This document shows, one piece after another, positions 37,876-51,600 of a stretch of 64,000 nucleotides of DNA. The notes beneath the pieces were generated by a model. That model worked only from the letters and a program-made list of their open reading frames with translations. It was not told the DNA's origin and searched no databases. How positions within the stretch are numbered: the stretch's first letter is position 1; every line of letters starts with the position of its first letter. The DNA lies in contig NC_044302.2 in the NCBI RefSeq assembly GCF_004027225.2, forward strand, positions 42,406,510 through 42,470,509. Direction: 5' to 3'. The position numbers and the translations under genes are program-made. This DNA is from Strigops habroptila. Its lineage: Eukaryota; Chordata; Aves; Psittaciformes; Psittacidae.

Positions 37876-40800
37876 GAAGATCTAGAAGATGCCATTTCTG
37901 GTGAGGTTTGCAGCCAATAGAGGCACAAGTGAAGTGGTACCTCTGCAAACAAACAGTGTTGTGCCACACCTCCTTCCTACACATGGAGGGTGCATGGCTG
38001 TCAGCAGTTTTTGGAAAGTGGGGGCTCACTGAAATGCATAAGAAAGACTCGGTGAAACTACCTGAGCACCCCACAGGGGATCAGTGGCTGGGAGAGTTAA
38101 TCGCCACAGGCAGCCATGGGAGTGGGTGGTCCTCTCTGTGCAGCTGTAGTTAAGGAAGCATCATGGTTTGGCTCTTTAGTACAGATAGGCCAGCCCACTT
38201 GTAACAACAAGGGATTGCAACCAGAAACCACATCCCTCCACGCCTTAAAGAAATTAGCAGTTAAAGGGGTTTTAAAGAACCATTTCTACAAGCCCCTGCC
38301 TGAGAGCTGGTGTGCCCATTACACTGCTTCTCTGGAGCTCCGTCCTCCCTGTGAAAAGAAGACCCGTCCACAGCATGCACGTACCTAGCGAGGCCAATTT
38401 TGTGACTGCGCGTAGCAGGTGGCAAGCCAGAGCATTCGTTCCACTTCACCTGGGCCAGAGGGAAACCTCCCTCTTTCTTCTTTTTAGAGCGTTTTCATTC
38501 AAACTGAAAGCTCCTCATGAAACAAGAAAGCAAAGGAGCTCACTTGGAAAATGTCAAAATGCGTTGTTTCCGCTTTCAGAAACTTCTACTACCCTCTTTT
38601 CAATTACAGCTATTTGTCAGTTTGGATCAAATTCAAGAAATAATTTAGTTTGCTACCAAAGCACACCTTTACTGGCCAAAGTGTGCATCTGGGAACACCA
38701 GCCACAGTGACGACCCCGTTTGTTTGCCACCATGGTGTTCCTGTGTGCAATAAAAGGGTTTGTGTAGGAGCATCACTGTATGTGAAACTGTATGGACAGG
38801 TTTTGTCTGCAGTACAGTACTATCTTTATCAAACCCATCCGCTTCAGTAGGGCAGATCTTTCAAAAGAATCTTAAGGCTGCGTAATTACATTACTGATGA
38901 ACTAGTAACCAAGTCATCCGTGGTCTGATTCCTTGCTGACAGACTTCTGTCTCAAAAATGCAAGAAATCCCTAAGTAAACAGTGCAGAGCTGTCATCAGA
39001 TTTGGAGATGTGTAACTCTGAAAGTTACAAGGAATTCTTTTGCTTGTGTGCAAAGGCTGTAACAAGTCACTTAAGCCTCCAGTGTGAAAGCCAAATCTGG
39101 ATAGCACTTACTAGCAAAGCAGAGGTCCCACCAACACTGGCATTGGTGTTTGTCACCAACTGGGCTCAGTCTGGGTCCATGAAGTTAAAAATCCCAGGGT
39201 CCTTTATGCAGTCGGTTGAGCTGAGAGCATGGATCCCACCCGCTGGGCCTCCCCTGCATGCATCCTTTCCCCTGTGACTGGGGACCCAGAGAGATGCCCT
39301 GCTCCAGATAATATTGTTTTAGAGCACTACCAGATTCATTACTAGGATCTTCTCCATTCCCTGAAAAATAAACTGGTTTCCCTTTAATGCCAGAGTCATA
39401 TGTCATATAAACATCAACCTGTTTTTTGCTGTCTGCTTTTATAAAGCTTTCAGTGTCTGCCTTCTCAAGAGATAGCTGACTGCCAGCACAGGCAGCAGGT
39501 ATTTTGTATTTATTCCAATCAAATCACAACAGATGTGTTTTGCTCTTCTGGGTGGGAAGGAGAAGCCCTGAATGGTGTCGATGCTGAGCTACAAGCGCTG
39601 CAGTCACTGGTGAGCCCTCCCAGGCTGCTTCTGGGGACACCCTTCTGTGATAAGTGTTGCTGCTGAAACTATGTGCCCACAAAAACAAGGTAAGTGGGAA
39701 GGACATGACAGTAGTTTTCTGAATGGAAATGGGGGAAAGGAACAGCCGTGTTTCTCTTCTAAGGCACTGTTTCACTTTTATTTGCTGCATTCAGCTCCTG
39801 TATAGAGATGTTGACAATACTCATGACACTTGTGATTAATTATTGATACAACACTTAAGAGGCTGAGTTGAGAGCTCTGTCCAGGGAACAAACACAGAAG
39901 AGAAAGGTGGAACAAGCACTGGGCAGAAGGAGAAAGCAGCAAGACAGCTTTGCTTAATTGATAACTCTCAACTATTGTTTATGGATTTTCACAGGTACTT
40001 CACAGAGCAAAGCTCTAAAGAGAAATCAGGAGGAGAATGATAACCTGTGAATAAAGCATTGAAAAGGGAGAACGATGCTTAGCCAGTGGAACAGATGGAG
40101 ATGTGGAAAATGCTTGTTTCCTTTTCTCAAGTATGTCTCCTAAAAGGGAACCCTATTGCAGGTTGATAGAGTCAGACATTTTAGAGTTCATACAGGAAAA
40201 CTGCCTCTGCAGCCGTGGACATGTCTGCAAAAAGATCCTGCAAGGTTGGCTGGGCTGCTTTTAAAGGTTTGGACTTCAATTTTGTACTTTGTGAAAATCA
40301 TGAAGTTGAATGAAGCCAAAATTCACAGATGGGAGTGAAAATGACAGCAGTCTGTTCTTTGGGGAGGATTACTCTGTCATGCAGGACACAATAGAGACTT
40401 CTTCTTTTACTACTTTAACAAGTTTTGCTTCATGCTGGCATTCCTGCTTCAGAAAGGGACTGTCATGGGAAACAGATTCTGCCCGGAGACCAGACATTGT
40501 TCAGGATATCCCTTCCACCTCCGCGTGCTATTCAGCATTAAAAACCCTGAGACTATTGAAATTTCTTTCTTCGTCCGCCCCTTTCTCTTTGACAAATGTG
40601 TGACAAGGATGCAATTGTTTGAGAGCCCAGTGATGGAGAAAACAGAGCGCGAAGCCTTCAGACGTGCCTCAGTAATTTAGAATCCTGCCCCCAAGACTTG
40701 TGAAAAAGGTCACCAGAGGTCTTCCACAGGGTTCAGCTTCCCAGCAGGTCTCTGGATACCAATGTAAAGGCACTTAAATGCCTCTAACAGCTGACCCTTT

Positions 40801-43800
40801 TGCGGATGTTTCCACCTAGGATTATCCTGGCTCTTGGGCTTAAGAATAGCCCTTAGCCAACTAATGGATCACGGGCTCTTCTCTTTGAATATCTGCAGTC
40901 TGTGTTGGGCAATCACACAGCCAGCCAGCAGGAAGTTGTTTATTCATTAAAATTACTAAAGCTTTTGAAAGATGAAGATAAGGGCTCTTCTGATGAATCA
41001 CTGCAGGGCTGCATTTGGGGAACAGTATTTCTTGTTACCCAGAAGTTACTCAGCAGCCGGCTGGTAATGGAGCATGAACACAGCAAGGACGCTCAGGCGT
41101 TGATCAGTGAATACGTTCCCCTGTCAAAGTGCAGCCCAGCCCCAAAGCCAGGCCTTTTTTCCTGCAGCTGCTAGGTCACATTGTGCTCGATGTGCACGCT
41201 GGACCTTTGGCCCTTCTAGTGTGAGCAGACGTGCACAAGCCAGCCTCTGGGGAGCACTGGGAGCACATCTCAAGAGGAAATGCACAGTACTGTGCCACAT
41301 GGACACCATGCCTCCCTCTCCTGAGGGCACTTCTGCTCTGCCTCCTAAACACAGAGCACTCTGTCTCCTGATGTCAGCTCTTAGGGAGCTGGGTTCTCCA
41401 TGCCAACCCCTTCTCTGCCTGAGGGGTCACTCCTCCTCCCTCTACAGACCATCTCCGGCTCCTACAGGCCACATGCTTGCCCTATGATTGGGATGGTATG
41501 GGCAGGAGGTGTCTGAGCCCTTTCTGCTGTTATTTAAAGATCAGCAGGGCAGAAAGAGGGACCGAGGGTCAGCATCACTTGTGCTCCTGCTCGGAGGAGT
41601 GCTCACATATTTTACGCGTTGGCTATTCCATGTAACAGCCCTCCAGAAGCTCATGGAGCAGGACAGGCACAATGGACCGCTTCCACCAGGCGACCTTCTT
41701 AGAGTCCTGTGCTATTTCGGGTGGCGTCTGAAGCTCCTCCAGGCCTGGAGCTGCAGGTAGCACAGCCTGTGGTGGCATGGCCTGCCTCTTGCTCTTCTGT
41801 AGTGGACACTTGTACTGCTCATGAAGATGATGCTGGCCCATCCAGGCGAGTCACTGATGTACACCCGCCAGCCCCATAAGGGACATGACACCTCCCAGCA
41901 GTGCCACCACTGTCAGTGAGTGCACAGAGCAGTGCTGGCTGCTGTCCCCATGCCTGCTTACTGCCAAGAGCTGAACATGTTGCTGGGCTCATCCTTGTGC
42001 ATAGTGGTGTGTATTCCTGATACTGCTGCTGATCAGGTCACTCGCCTGTGCCCTGGATCCACTTGGACCCCGGGGGCCATGGAACCTGCCATCCATCCAT
42101 CCTACCTACAGTTCACACATGGGGCCAGGAGCCCTGGGAGCCCGAGTGTCTGTCTTCTGGTCCTTGTTCCTGCAGGGTGGACAGGGCTGGGGGCTGCAGG
42201 TACCAGCCAGCCCCAAGCTTGCTCTGAGCACTAGGAGCAGAAGGTCTTTCCCAGCTCAGTTCTAGTTCAGTGAGCAGTGGTAACTTGCTCTCCATCTGCC
42301 TAAGGACTGCCGTGAATGGTAGTATAAATACACCCCAGGAGAAGTGACATGCCCATGAGCTTCAAGTGCCTCCATCACTGGGCCAAGAGCAGTGTTTGGG
42401 CAGCAGACTTAGATCCCAAGTCCTTTCATAAATGTTTGCATCAAGCCTCCTACTCTGACTCAGAATAAAACCAGAGAGAAATGTGTGTCTTTCTGCTGCC
42501 TCTCTCCCTAAGTGAACCCTCCTGAAAGCCTTCTAGGCTTCCAGAACAAACAAACAAACAAACAACATCAAAGAAGTGGAGTATGATGAAAACAAAAAAA
42601 AAAAAAAAAGGAGAAGAACCCCAGGCATCACTTAGGAAAGGCACAGCGTCTTGTGCCGTCTATACTCAATGCCTAGGAGGCTGGGAAAGGTTCTGGGAGA
42701 AAAGTCCACTGCGCTGGAACACTTTAAGGGCCTGGATGGTAATGAGTCAGTGCTAAGGCTTGGATTCAGATGTTGCCTACCTAATACCTGCCAAATGTGC
42801 CAGGCCTTGCTGGGGAAGGACACAGAATACCATTATCCCTGGTTCACAGGGAGGAAACAGGAGGTGAACAGAGGGAATATGTGCCCAGGATAATCCCAGC
42901 AATCAGCTGAGGGTCTGGGATGAAAACCATATGGGTTTCAGGCTCCCTGGGGCATAAGATGCAGGAGATAGATAGATAGAAAACCATTCATCCCAACCTC
43001 ATAGCTGTTGCTGTTCTGTTGGTTTGCAGGAGAGGCAAGGTAGGGTGAAGAAGGGAAGGTGACAGCATGCTTTCAATGTAGAACATTTCCTAATGGTGAT
43101 GGAACAAGGGCAAACCAAAAGAGTAGTGCTGAGCCCCTGAGATCAGTTCACACCTCTGGGGACGACCCTGGTCCCTTGCTTCAGCCTCTATGTGGCCATG
43201 CCCCAGCCCTACCAGGCTTTCTTCTGCACATCAGTATGAATCAGCCTCCATTTCTCATTGGCAGTGCTTGGCAGTCTGGAGGGCGAGGGACTTCAGGGGG
43301 CAGTTCAGTCCAACTGCTGCTGTCACCAGCACGTCCCAGGGCCACCTGTGATGGTGGGTGCTTCAAATTTGGGCAACAGCAATTGTCCTGTGTTGCCAGG
43401 AAGCGAGAAGGACAATACAGTGTTCCTCCTATCGACCCATGATAGGAATGGCAGTCCCTGATCTGCTGTGGATTTTCTGTGGTGCCTTCAGACTATGCTT
43501 CCTTCTTTTCCTGCGTCCTTCTGAACATGTTCACCTGCCCCCAGGTTTTTGTAGTGAACAAAGAGATGGAGATGGTTTCAGCCAGATCGTGAGCCACATG
43601 TGTGGGTTTCCATCTCATGGGTTCTCCAGGCCATTAGGTGGGCCTCTGCCTTGCTGTTCAGCCACCAAGACAGGAGCCGGGCAGCTGAGCCAGATCTCAT
43701 CTGGCTCCATCAGGCAGTAGGACAAGTAAGCTGCAAGTCTCTGGCTCCCAGAACATCTAATGCTGGACTAACTCCTATGTCTCTGCTTTATGCTGAGGGA

Positions 43801-45387
43801 CAAGTTATAAGCTGGGTTAGCCCCATGCAAAGCTGGGTGCTGCCAGCATACGCCTGCTGAATGGCCAGGGATAAGGGGAGAGCATCTCTGGCCTTTGTGG
43901 TGGTGTCTGGCTGCCCCTCCAGACAGGGAGCAGGAGCAAACCCCAAAGAGCTGCTGCTTGAGAAGGCATTGCCTGGTAGGTGGACCGGGACAAATGCCTT
44001 TACCTACCACACATGGCTGCTGCCCCTACAAGGAGGTTGAGCAATAATCCAGCAGGAATTTGATCAAGAGCTAAATCCCAGTTACCACATACGGGCTGTA
44101 CTGGGCCAGCATGTGGGTGCAAACCCTCTTTACGCTCCATTTGCCCTTGTTCTGGCGCTGACCCCACCGTGAGCTCATCGGAAAACAGCTTTGTGCATGG
44201 CAGCCCCACGAGATGCGCTTCCCTCCACACCCAGCCACAGCCCCGGAGGCTCACACAGTGCCGAAACACCCATCACTCAGCAGGGAGGTGAGGCAGCACC
44301 TCCGACTGCCATGGGAGCTGCACAGCGCCTGCGGCTAGGCAAAGGTTTGAGATCAGAAAGCCAGCTGTGGTCATTTCCCTGGGCCAGCACCATGGGGAGA
44401 GGATGAACTCTGTGATGGAAGCAGTTAGGACAAGCATCAGAGGTTGACTGAGTTGTATTTTGGACTCCCTAGCAGTGACATGAGCTGACATTGCTTTCCT
44501 GGCCATAGTGATGGCCCTCTTTGCCCAAGGGGTGTTGTAGGAAAGGGCACACAGCAGCACACACCTCTTGATGCTGCACGCTGGTGGCTCCAGAGCTCAG
44601 TCAGCATCTACGCTGACAGCTGTGCCAAGCAGCTGGATGTAAGGAGTGGGAAGGCCCTCAAGCCCAGGGTGCTGGAACGAAAACCCGTTTCCCCATAACC
44701 AACTCTCCAGCTCGCTCTGCAGTGGCAGCGAGCCTTGGTGCCACAGACATACCCGGAGATGAACCCCAGCCTGCCAGCAATGCCCTCATCCAGGTCCATT
44801 GGAGTCTGGACACCCAGACAGCATCCCCTGTGACACAGCCCTAGCGCAGCTCCGAGGGGTCATGGTGCTGCAGGAGCTGCCACCACGATGCACCCATATT
44901 TTCAGGCTGCAGCAGACTGCAGGTTTCAGGCTGTGCCGGGCAGGCATTCATCCGGCACCACGTTCCTTGCATGGCTAATCTGCTGGGGAATGCTCCGGCA
45001 CGCATGGCAGCCCCATGCTGTGCCAGCCTGGATGGAGGCAGCAGCCGCAGCCCACACTGGCCTCAGCTGGCCTGGGCCACATGAGGGACCTGATGAGGTG
45101 CCCACCAAGTTCCCTCCCAGCAATCCTTGTCCTGTTTGGTGCTGCTGGAGACCCTTTCACAGGTCAGATCTGCCCACAGTGAAGTCCAAAGAGTGGTGAG
45201 AAATCAGCTGTGTCTGCCAAAGCCCTGCCGCACGGACTCCAGCATTCCACTGCCTGCCATCAAGAGGTCTACCAGGTCTCAGCTCATCCATAAAGGCTGG
45301 CTGTTTTTTTCCCCTCCTGGCTTGCAGAACAGCACCTGCATCTACTGAAAGGCTGCAGCGCTTCTGCTAATGCTCTTTGCACTTACA
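37876..45387. other. Non-coding, mostly unique sequence
   Basis: About 7.5 kb without a recognisable exon or transposon. Low-complexity items are (AAAC)n at 42546-42564, A16 at 42594-42609 and a short (GATA)3 at 42967-42980. From about 41100 to 45350 the DNA is richer in G+C, which produces many longer chance frames. Confidence 0.5.
42546..42609. repeat. (AAAC)n and A16 simple repeats
   Basis: AACAAACAAACAAACAAACAA at 42546-42564 and sixteen A at 42594-42609, about 30 bases apart. Simple sequence without a recognised retrocopy. Confidence 0.9.
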
Positions 45388-45830
45388 ATCATAGAATCAT
45401 AGGATAGTTAGGGTTGGAAAGGACCTTAAGATCATCCAGTTCCAACCCCCGGCCATGCGCAGGGATGCCTCACACTACACCAGGTTGCTCAGGGCTCCGT
45501 CCAGCCTGGCCTTGAACACTGCCAGGGATGGGGCAGCCACAGCTTCTTTGAGCAACCTGTGCCAGGGCCTCACCACCCTCACGGTAAAGAACTTCTTCCT
45601 TATAGCTAACCTGAACTTCTCCTGTTTCAGTTTAAACCCATTACCCCTTGTCCTATCACTACAGTCCCTAATGAAGAGTCCCTCTCCAGCATCCTTATAG
45701 GCCCCCTTCCGATACTGGAAGGCTGCTATGGGGTCTCCATGCAGCCTTCTTTCCTCCAGGCTGAACAGCCCCAACTGTCTTCGTACGGGCCCCTTTATCA
45801 TCCTTGTGGCCCTCCTCTGGGCTTGTTATT
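45388..45830 (-). mobile_element. CR1 LINE with end of ORF2 and 3' end
   Basis: Tail ATCATAGAATCATAGGATAG, then the complete minus-strand CR1 3' end and the last part of ORF2. Minus-strand translation gives LGLFSLEERRLHGDPIAAF followed by FFTVRVVRPWHRL and APSLAVFKARLDGAL. It closely resembles 32964-33420, including the shared CCCCCGGCCATGCGCAGGGA, so the two belong to one subfamily. Confidence 0.94.
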
Positions 45831-47475
45831 TAGGAACTAATTTCCTTTAAAACTTCTTCATGTTTTATGCCTCCTAGCATATGATCTTTTTTAAGAGATT
45901 GTCTCATCGGACCACAACTTTCCTGCAAGTGCCACCTCTCTATTAACAAACAGGTGTGGGAAAGGCTGGGATGGAAAAGTGTCCTCTTCTCTGTGACTCC
46001 ATGATGCTTTTGCTTTTTGCTGTTACCACACCAACGTCCTTATCTTACAAGGTGAAATGTTTTAAATCATAATAACAAAATGACCTTTAATCCACACTCT
46101 GGAGGGGAGCTCTCTTTAGCTACTCTGCAGCCAGTCAGGTGTCTTTGCAAACATTTCAGGTGAAGAAAGCAAGATAAGTGGTTAAGTGATTTCCCAAAGG
46201 ATGCAGAGAAAAATTGTTTTTATGTCTGCAATAGCTTCAAGAAATTCAGCCCAGATGTTCAGACTGAGCTTGTGCTTTCACCCCAACTACCAAGTTGTCC
46301 CCGCTAGACAAATCTGGTTGCAAATAACCTTAAACCTTTGTCAGAGCTCCAGTGCTGCTCTGTTTGGACTTGGCCAGTGTAATCCCTGCTAAGAAATGCA
46401 GAAAATATTTCAAAGTCAAACTTTAAAGGGACAGCCATTGTTTTATTTGTGTTTAATTAAAAATAATAATAATTGTTTTCCAGTCCCATGGTAATTAGCA
46501 ATCCAATCTGCAGCTCCCATGGGAAAGAGCCTCTGCTTCTGGAGCAAGTGTGCTCGAATATTGACTTGCTGTAGACATTGCCAAGGTTTTGAGTACAGCA
46601 ATTTGTTGGGAGGGGGTTTCCAACTTTGACTACATAGCAGTTAAACTGTCATTCTCCAAACCACAGAGTTTTACTATGGCTTCCATTTCCCTTTGTTTTA
46701 CCTGAACTTCTCGTCCTGCTCTGCAAATCCTATGCCAGAATGAGTCATTCCTGCAGGATTAGCTCTCATTTTTCAACTCCTCTGTCAGTGTTGCCCAGAC
46801 TAGTTCTGAGGAGAAAAAATTGACACTCCCCATTCAGTAAAGCTGTGTAACAAGTGACTGAAAGAAATCACCTCCAGTGCTCAGCTGTTTACACTGAACT
46901 GGCAAGGACCATCCCATCTTACCAGGGTAACCGAGCCCTCTGCACAGCACAGCGTTGCTGGCAGCAAAGGGGATTCTGTGTCCCACTCCTGTGAGCCATC
47001 CCCCTCACTGCCAATGGTCCATGCAGGGATGTTGGCTTGCTCCTCACCCGAGAGGGAGGATCACCTGCCAGGACCACCAAGGAGGATCAGAGCCACCATG
47101 TGCTGTTCATGGGGTGCACCGCCCCGGCTTTTGCTGTCTGAGTATCGCGGGGCTGGGCTGAGCCCGCCTCTGGTCCTCCTGCCGTGGGGTAGACTCACCT
47201 CCTGGAGGCACCCCCTCTCTGCTGATTGCAAAGGTCAGTCCTGTGCCTCTTGTATTTAGCATGTGGTGCAGGCCAGAGAGTCTTCTGCTCTGGCACTTAC
47301 TTGCTGGAAGCAGATCTTGGCCTGTCCATGCCCTATGGACCTTTTCGTATGTTCACATCTAAATAAACACTTGTTACAGGGAAAAAAAAAAAACTTTTTT
47401 TTTTTTTATTTATTTCTCAGCTCATTTTCCACCTTTCCCTTGTTCTCTATTTTTTAAAGTAATAAAGACACTCTC
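45831..47475. other. Non-coding sequence ending in AATAAA, A12 and T13
   Basis: No exon recognised. AATAAA at 47362-47367 is followed 14 bases later by A12 (47382-47393), a single C and T13 (47395-47407). The spacing is that of an mRNA 3' end, see findings. The preceding sequence, richer in G+C (46950-47340), has no protein I recognise. A (TAA)n-like stretch is at about 46459-46474. Confidence 0.5.
47382..47407. repeat. A12-C-T13 inverted homopolymer
   Basis: Twelve A, one C, thirteen T: an inverted repeat able to fold on itself. It is preceded by an AATAAA signal at 47362. Confidence 0.92.
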
Positions 47476-48061
47476 TGTCGTGGTTTAACTCCAGCCAGCA
47501 ACTGAGAACCTCACAGCCACTTGCTCACTCCCCCCGCAGTGGCTGGGGGACAGAATTGGAAGAGTAAAAGTGAGAAAACTCGTGGGTTGAGATAAAGCCA
47601 GTTTAATGGGTAAAGCAAAAGCCGCACACGCAAGCAGAGCAGAACAAGGAATTCATTCACCACTTCCCATGGTCAGGCAGGTGTTCAGCCATCTCCAGGA
47701 GAACAGGGCTCCATCACATGTAACGGTGACTTGGAAAGACAAACACCATCACTCCCAGTGTCCCGCTTCCTTCCTCTTCCCCACCTTTATATGCTGAGCA
47801 TGACACCATATGGTGTGGGATATCACTTGGATCAGTTGGGGTCAGCTGTCCCGGCTGCATTCCCCCAAACTCCTTGTGCACCCCCAGCCTGCTCACTGCT
47901 GGGGTGGGGTGAGGAGCAGAACAGGCCTTGGCTCTGTGTAAGCACTGCTCAGCAATAAGGAAAACATCCCTGTACCATCAACACTGTTTCCAGCACAAAT
48001 CCAAACCCCTATACTAGCTACTGTGAGGAATATTAGCTCTATCCCAGCCAAAACCAGCACA
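47476..48061 (-). mobile_element. Solo LTR of an avian ERVL-like retrovirus
   Basis: On the plus strand it runs from TGTCGTGGTTTAACTCCAGC to AAAACCAGCACA. In its own (minus) orientation it has a CATATAAA box (47786-47793) and ATTAAACTGGCTTTATCTCA, whose ATTAAA can serve as polyadenylation signal. The CCGATTCT-like and ACGAGTTTTCTCACTTTT blocks near its 3' end are typical of the family. Flanks CTCTC (47471-47475) and CTTTC (48062-48066) match 4 of 5, a near-perfect 5-bp target-site duplication. Length is 586 bp. It belongs to the same family as 15921 and 35231 but is a different variant in the last third. Confidence 0.88.
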
Positions 48062-48489
48062 CTTTCACATAGCTAAATTGCATTGTCTTGCAGCAGAATA
48101 AAGAGGAGGGACACTTGAAGGTCCCAAAAAGATGCCACTCTCCTTCCCTTTTACTGTCCAAAACGTGGTCCCAGAAGTGATTGTTTAAATAACGTCTGGA
48201 AGATCTGTTTTCTGGTAATGGTCCAGCATGGTGGCAAATCTGTGATTTGCATATGAAGACCCAAACTGCATAAGCAAAACTATCTGAGCCAGCTGGGAGA
48301 AACAAGATCTGAGCACCTGGCATTTTGAGAAGGCATTTTGCTTGTTGTCCATGGGTCATTTTCCTATATCATCGACAGGACTTGAGCTGACTTGACAGAA
48401 ACTCCTGGAAATCATATTTCTCCCACAGTAACAGAAAGAACTGCAGAAATGACAAGGTTTCTGGTCCAGCAAAAGCTCAAAGCAGGGTA

Positions 48490-48690
48490 ATGCCACAAGT
48501 TAGATCAGCTTGCTCAGGGTCATGGGTTTTAAAAAGCCCAAAGGAAAGAGACACCACCATCCCTTTGGGAAACCTGTCCTGTGGCACAGATTCACACTTG
48601 AAATGCACGGTGATCACAGCATAATTAAAACTAGACTGTCCAAAATGAAGAGAGATTGCTGAAACTTCTTGCTGTCCCTGGAAATCCAAA
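48490..48690 (-). mobile_element. Very old CR1-like fragment
   Basis: Weak but ordered similarity to CR1 on the minus strand: AGCTTGCTCAGGGTCATGGG, GTTTTAAAAAGCCCAAAGG, CACCACCATCCCTTTGGGAA, ACCTGTCCTGTGGCACAG and a CTTGCTGTCCCTG end. It has no tail, and its state suggests an ancient insertion. Confidence 0.5.
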
Positions 48691-51600
48691 CAGCACCTTG
48701 TGTGTTTTTAATAGCACTGTGGACTTAAAAACTTCCTCTATCCAAACTACCATGACCTACATGCTTTTGAGAACATGTATGGCTTCAGGTAAATGCTGGG
48801 CAGATGCTTGTCTAGTGTAAATCCCCACAGGTCTGTTATCTTCAGCAGGACTCCAGCTATTCACAGCTTTTGCAATCTCGTTAAAGGAAAGTTCTGAATT
48901 TAGAGAAATAACCTATTTCTTCATGTGGGGCTAGACATTTTGCTATGGGATGTCAAGCAAAACTCCAGCAGATTTCTGTAGGTACTTCTAAATAGATCAT
49001 TACCTGGTAATTATCATGGCGATTGCCAAAGGGTCTGAGAGCATCAATGAGAACAAAAAGGCTGAGGGAAAAAAAACCGGGAGCTTTTTGTGAAAGCATT
49101 CAGATTTTATCTGCCAGCGCAAATAAACCCAAACTACCCTCACCTTACATTCTGTTTTTAAATAAAGGCTATTTACATCCTTCACACGTGGTATTACAGC
49201 AGTTGGTAGTGCCGGGTCTCACCAATCCCTCATCACTGACTACCCAACAGCTGAATTCAGCAGTGGCAGTGGTGCTCTCAATCCACCCTATGCCCCTCCT
49301 CACAACCGCTGCTGTGGACCTTGATCTGCTGACTTGGCTTCCGAGCTCTGCCTCTGACCTGCCTCCTCGCTGAGGGCTTCCCCAGGAAACCCTGAAGCAT
49401 CAGAAACCTGACACAAAAGTGCTGGGTGCCTGGACCTACTGAAACACCTTATTTTTGTTAATCGAGATGTGCAAAGTGTGCTGAAAGCTACAGTTTCCAG
49501 GGCAGGGAGGGCAACATCTGGTTTGTTTAATAATGCTCAGTAATGCAGTTTTAATCTGTGATATTCCTTGGTTTAAAGAAAAAAAAAAAAAACCAAAACA
49601 AAAAGAACCCAGCACAGAATAACAAAACACAGAATAACAAAAAGAACCACAGCACTAGAATGTTTTCGTGCTCTGTGTGGGTCAGTCCCAGAAAGCTGTG
49701 ACATTACTTTTCATGTTTATTTGATTGTACCCAAGTGATGCTGAAAGTGAAATTCTTTGATCCCAGGCTAAGACTTGGAGGAGAAGACACTGTGGTGGGC
49801 ACAAGATTTTTTTGTCCACCCCTTCAAGATCTCCTGCACAAAGCAAACCTCCCAACCAGCCTTCCAAAAGGGCTCATCTTCTTCCAGCTCCAGCCCCAAC
49901 CCTTCCTCTCCACATTCCCTGCTTTTCTGTGGTGCTTTTCCTCATCTTCCTTCTCCTGCTTCACATGCTCCAAATCTCCCTCCGCTGCTCCCATCTACTT
50001 GCTCCCAACACCTTTTCTTTCCTTAGTTTCCCTCCTTGGCTGACCCACTTTCTGTGACCATGGGGAAAGCCCTCTGCAAGGACTGCAGTACAGAACATGT
50101 CATGGGACAGGAAATTGGTTAATAAATTATAGGACGATTCCACTGCAATTTGTTAAAAGACTTTGCAATATCCATATTTGGGTGTAGCAACATGAAGAAC
50201 ATGACCAAAAAAGAACACCACCAAGAAATTTCTGTGGCCTGCGTTGGGAAATTAATCTCCTAACACTACAGTTTGGCCAAAATGATCTGTCACCTCTCCG
50301 TTCCATGCTGAAATGCTGGTTTGAAAAAGCCAATGTCTAGGGCAATGTGGTTCTGTCTGCAATAAAGGAAAAAGAAAACAAACAGCATTTCTTTCCAAAT
50401 AACTTAGTGAATTAAACCAGGATATTTGCAAAGGTATTTTGTTCACAGTAAGGCAATTAATTAACTTAAATAATTCTTCTTGAATTAAATTCCCAGCTTC
50501 CAAAGCAAGCAATAAACAATTCTCCCTAAACTTAATGCTGCATCCTCCTGTTTTCCACCAAGCATCAGTTTCACCACTAGCTGCAGAGAGGGACGAACTA
50601 GTGCTCCAACAAGCAAAATTTGGTTTCAGATGGCAAACCATCCTCCCCTTCCAGAAGCCTCAGGGTCCTTCTGTTCCCCGGAGGCCGCTTGCAAGACACC
50701 TGTCAGGCAGCAGTGATGCCAGTTGTGATCCAGCAGAGCAGACAGGTCCCAGTAGGGCACCTGGGAGACACAGAGTAGATGATGCTCATACTGCAAGACC
50801 TGAGCCACCACTGTGTCCTGCATGCCTGGCTTTCACCTGCTGTACCACAGTTAAGGCATCGACCAACACCAATAACAGTGGCCCTGCACGCAGAAGAAAT
50901 TCTTGCAGCTCACTGGCTTCCCAACCCCTGCCTTCTGCAACAGCCTTGCTGCTGCTACCAACCAGGACATAAATAGTGGAAACTACACCCAAAGCTGCCT
51001 GCTGAGACCAGGGGAGGCTGCGGGTGGCAGGGAAGACTCAGAGGGGGAAGGTGAACCTCGCTATGGGGAGTGTGAACGCCAAAGACCTAGGCCTCCCCTG
51101 GAGGGGATTAAACCTCTCGAAACTGTTGAATGACTGGACAAATAGGCCATTTGATAGGCAAAACAGAAAGAACTTATTTCCATGCCAACAGAGCCTGATG
51201 GCTATTCAAAGATACCCATCCGGGAGATTTTCTTGAGCTCCTGAAATGCACAGGCTTTGGGGGAGCAAGAGCCATGCAAACCTCACAACACCTGCGAAAG
51301 AAAAAAAGGCATAGCAAGTGATTTTCAGCTTACAGAAGTCAGCCTGGCTCTGTTGGCTCTACTTTGCATGTTCCCAGAAAAAGCCAGCTCCTCTTTTTAC
51401 AGCATCTGACAGATCTGCTCAACTCTCAGTGATTTCTTGGCAGTGCAAAGGCAAGAATGTGCACCTTATTCTCTTGCAAACCAGCTCTAAAAACTGCCTG
51501 AGCAGGAGGACAAATGAATGTGTCATGGCCCATCCAGCTCAGGCCAGATCCGCTTCACTTCCACTGCAAAGGTGTCTGCTTCTTGCTGCCTACATCCCAT

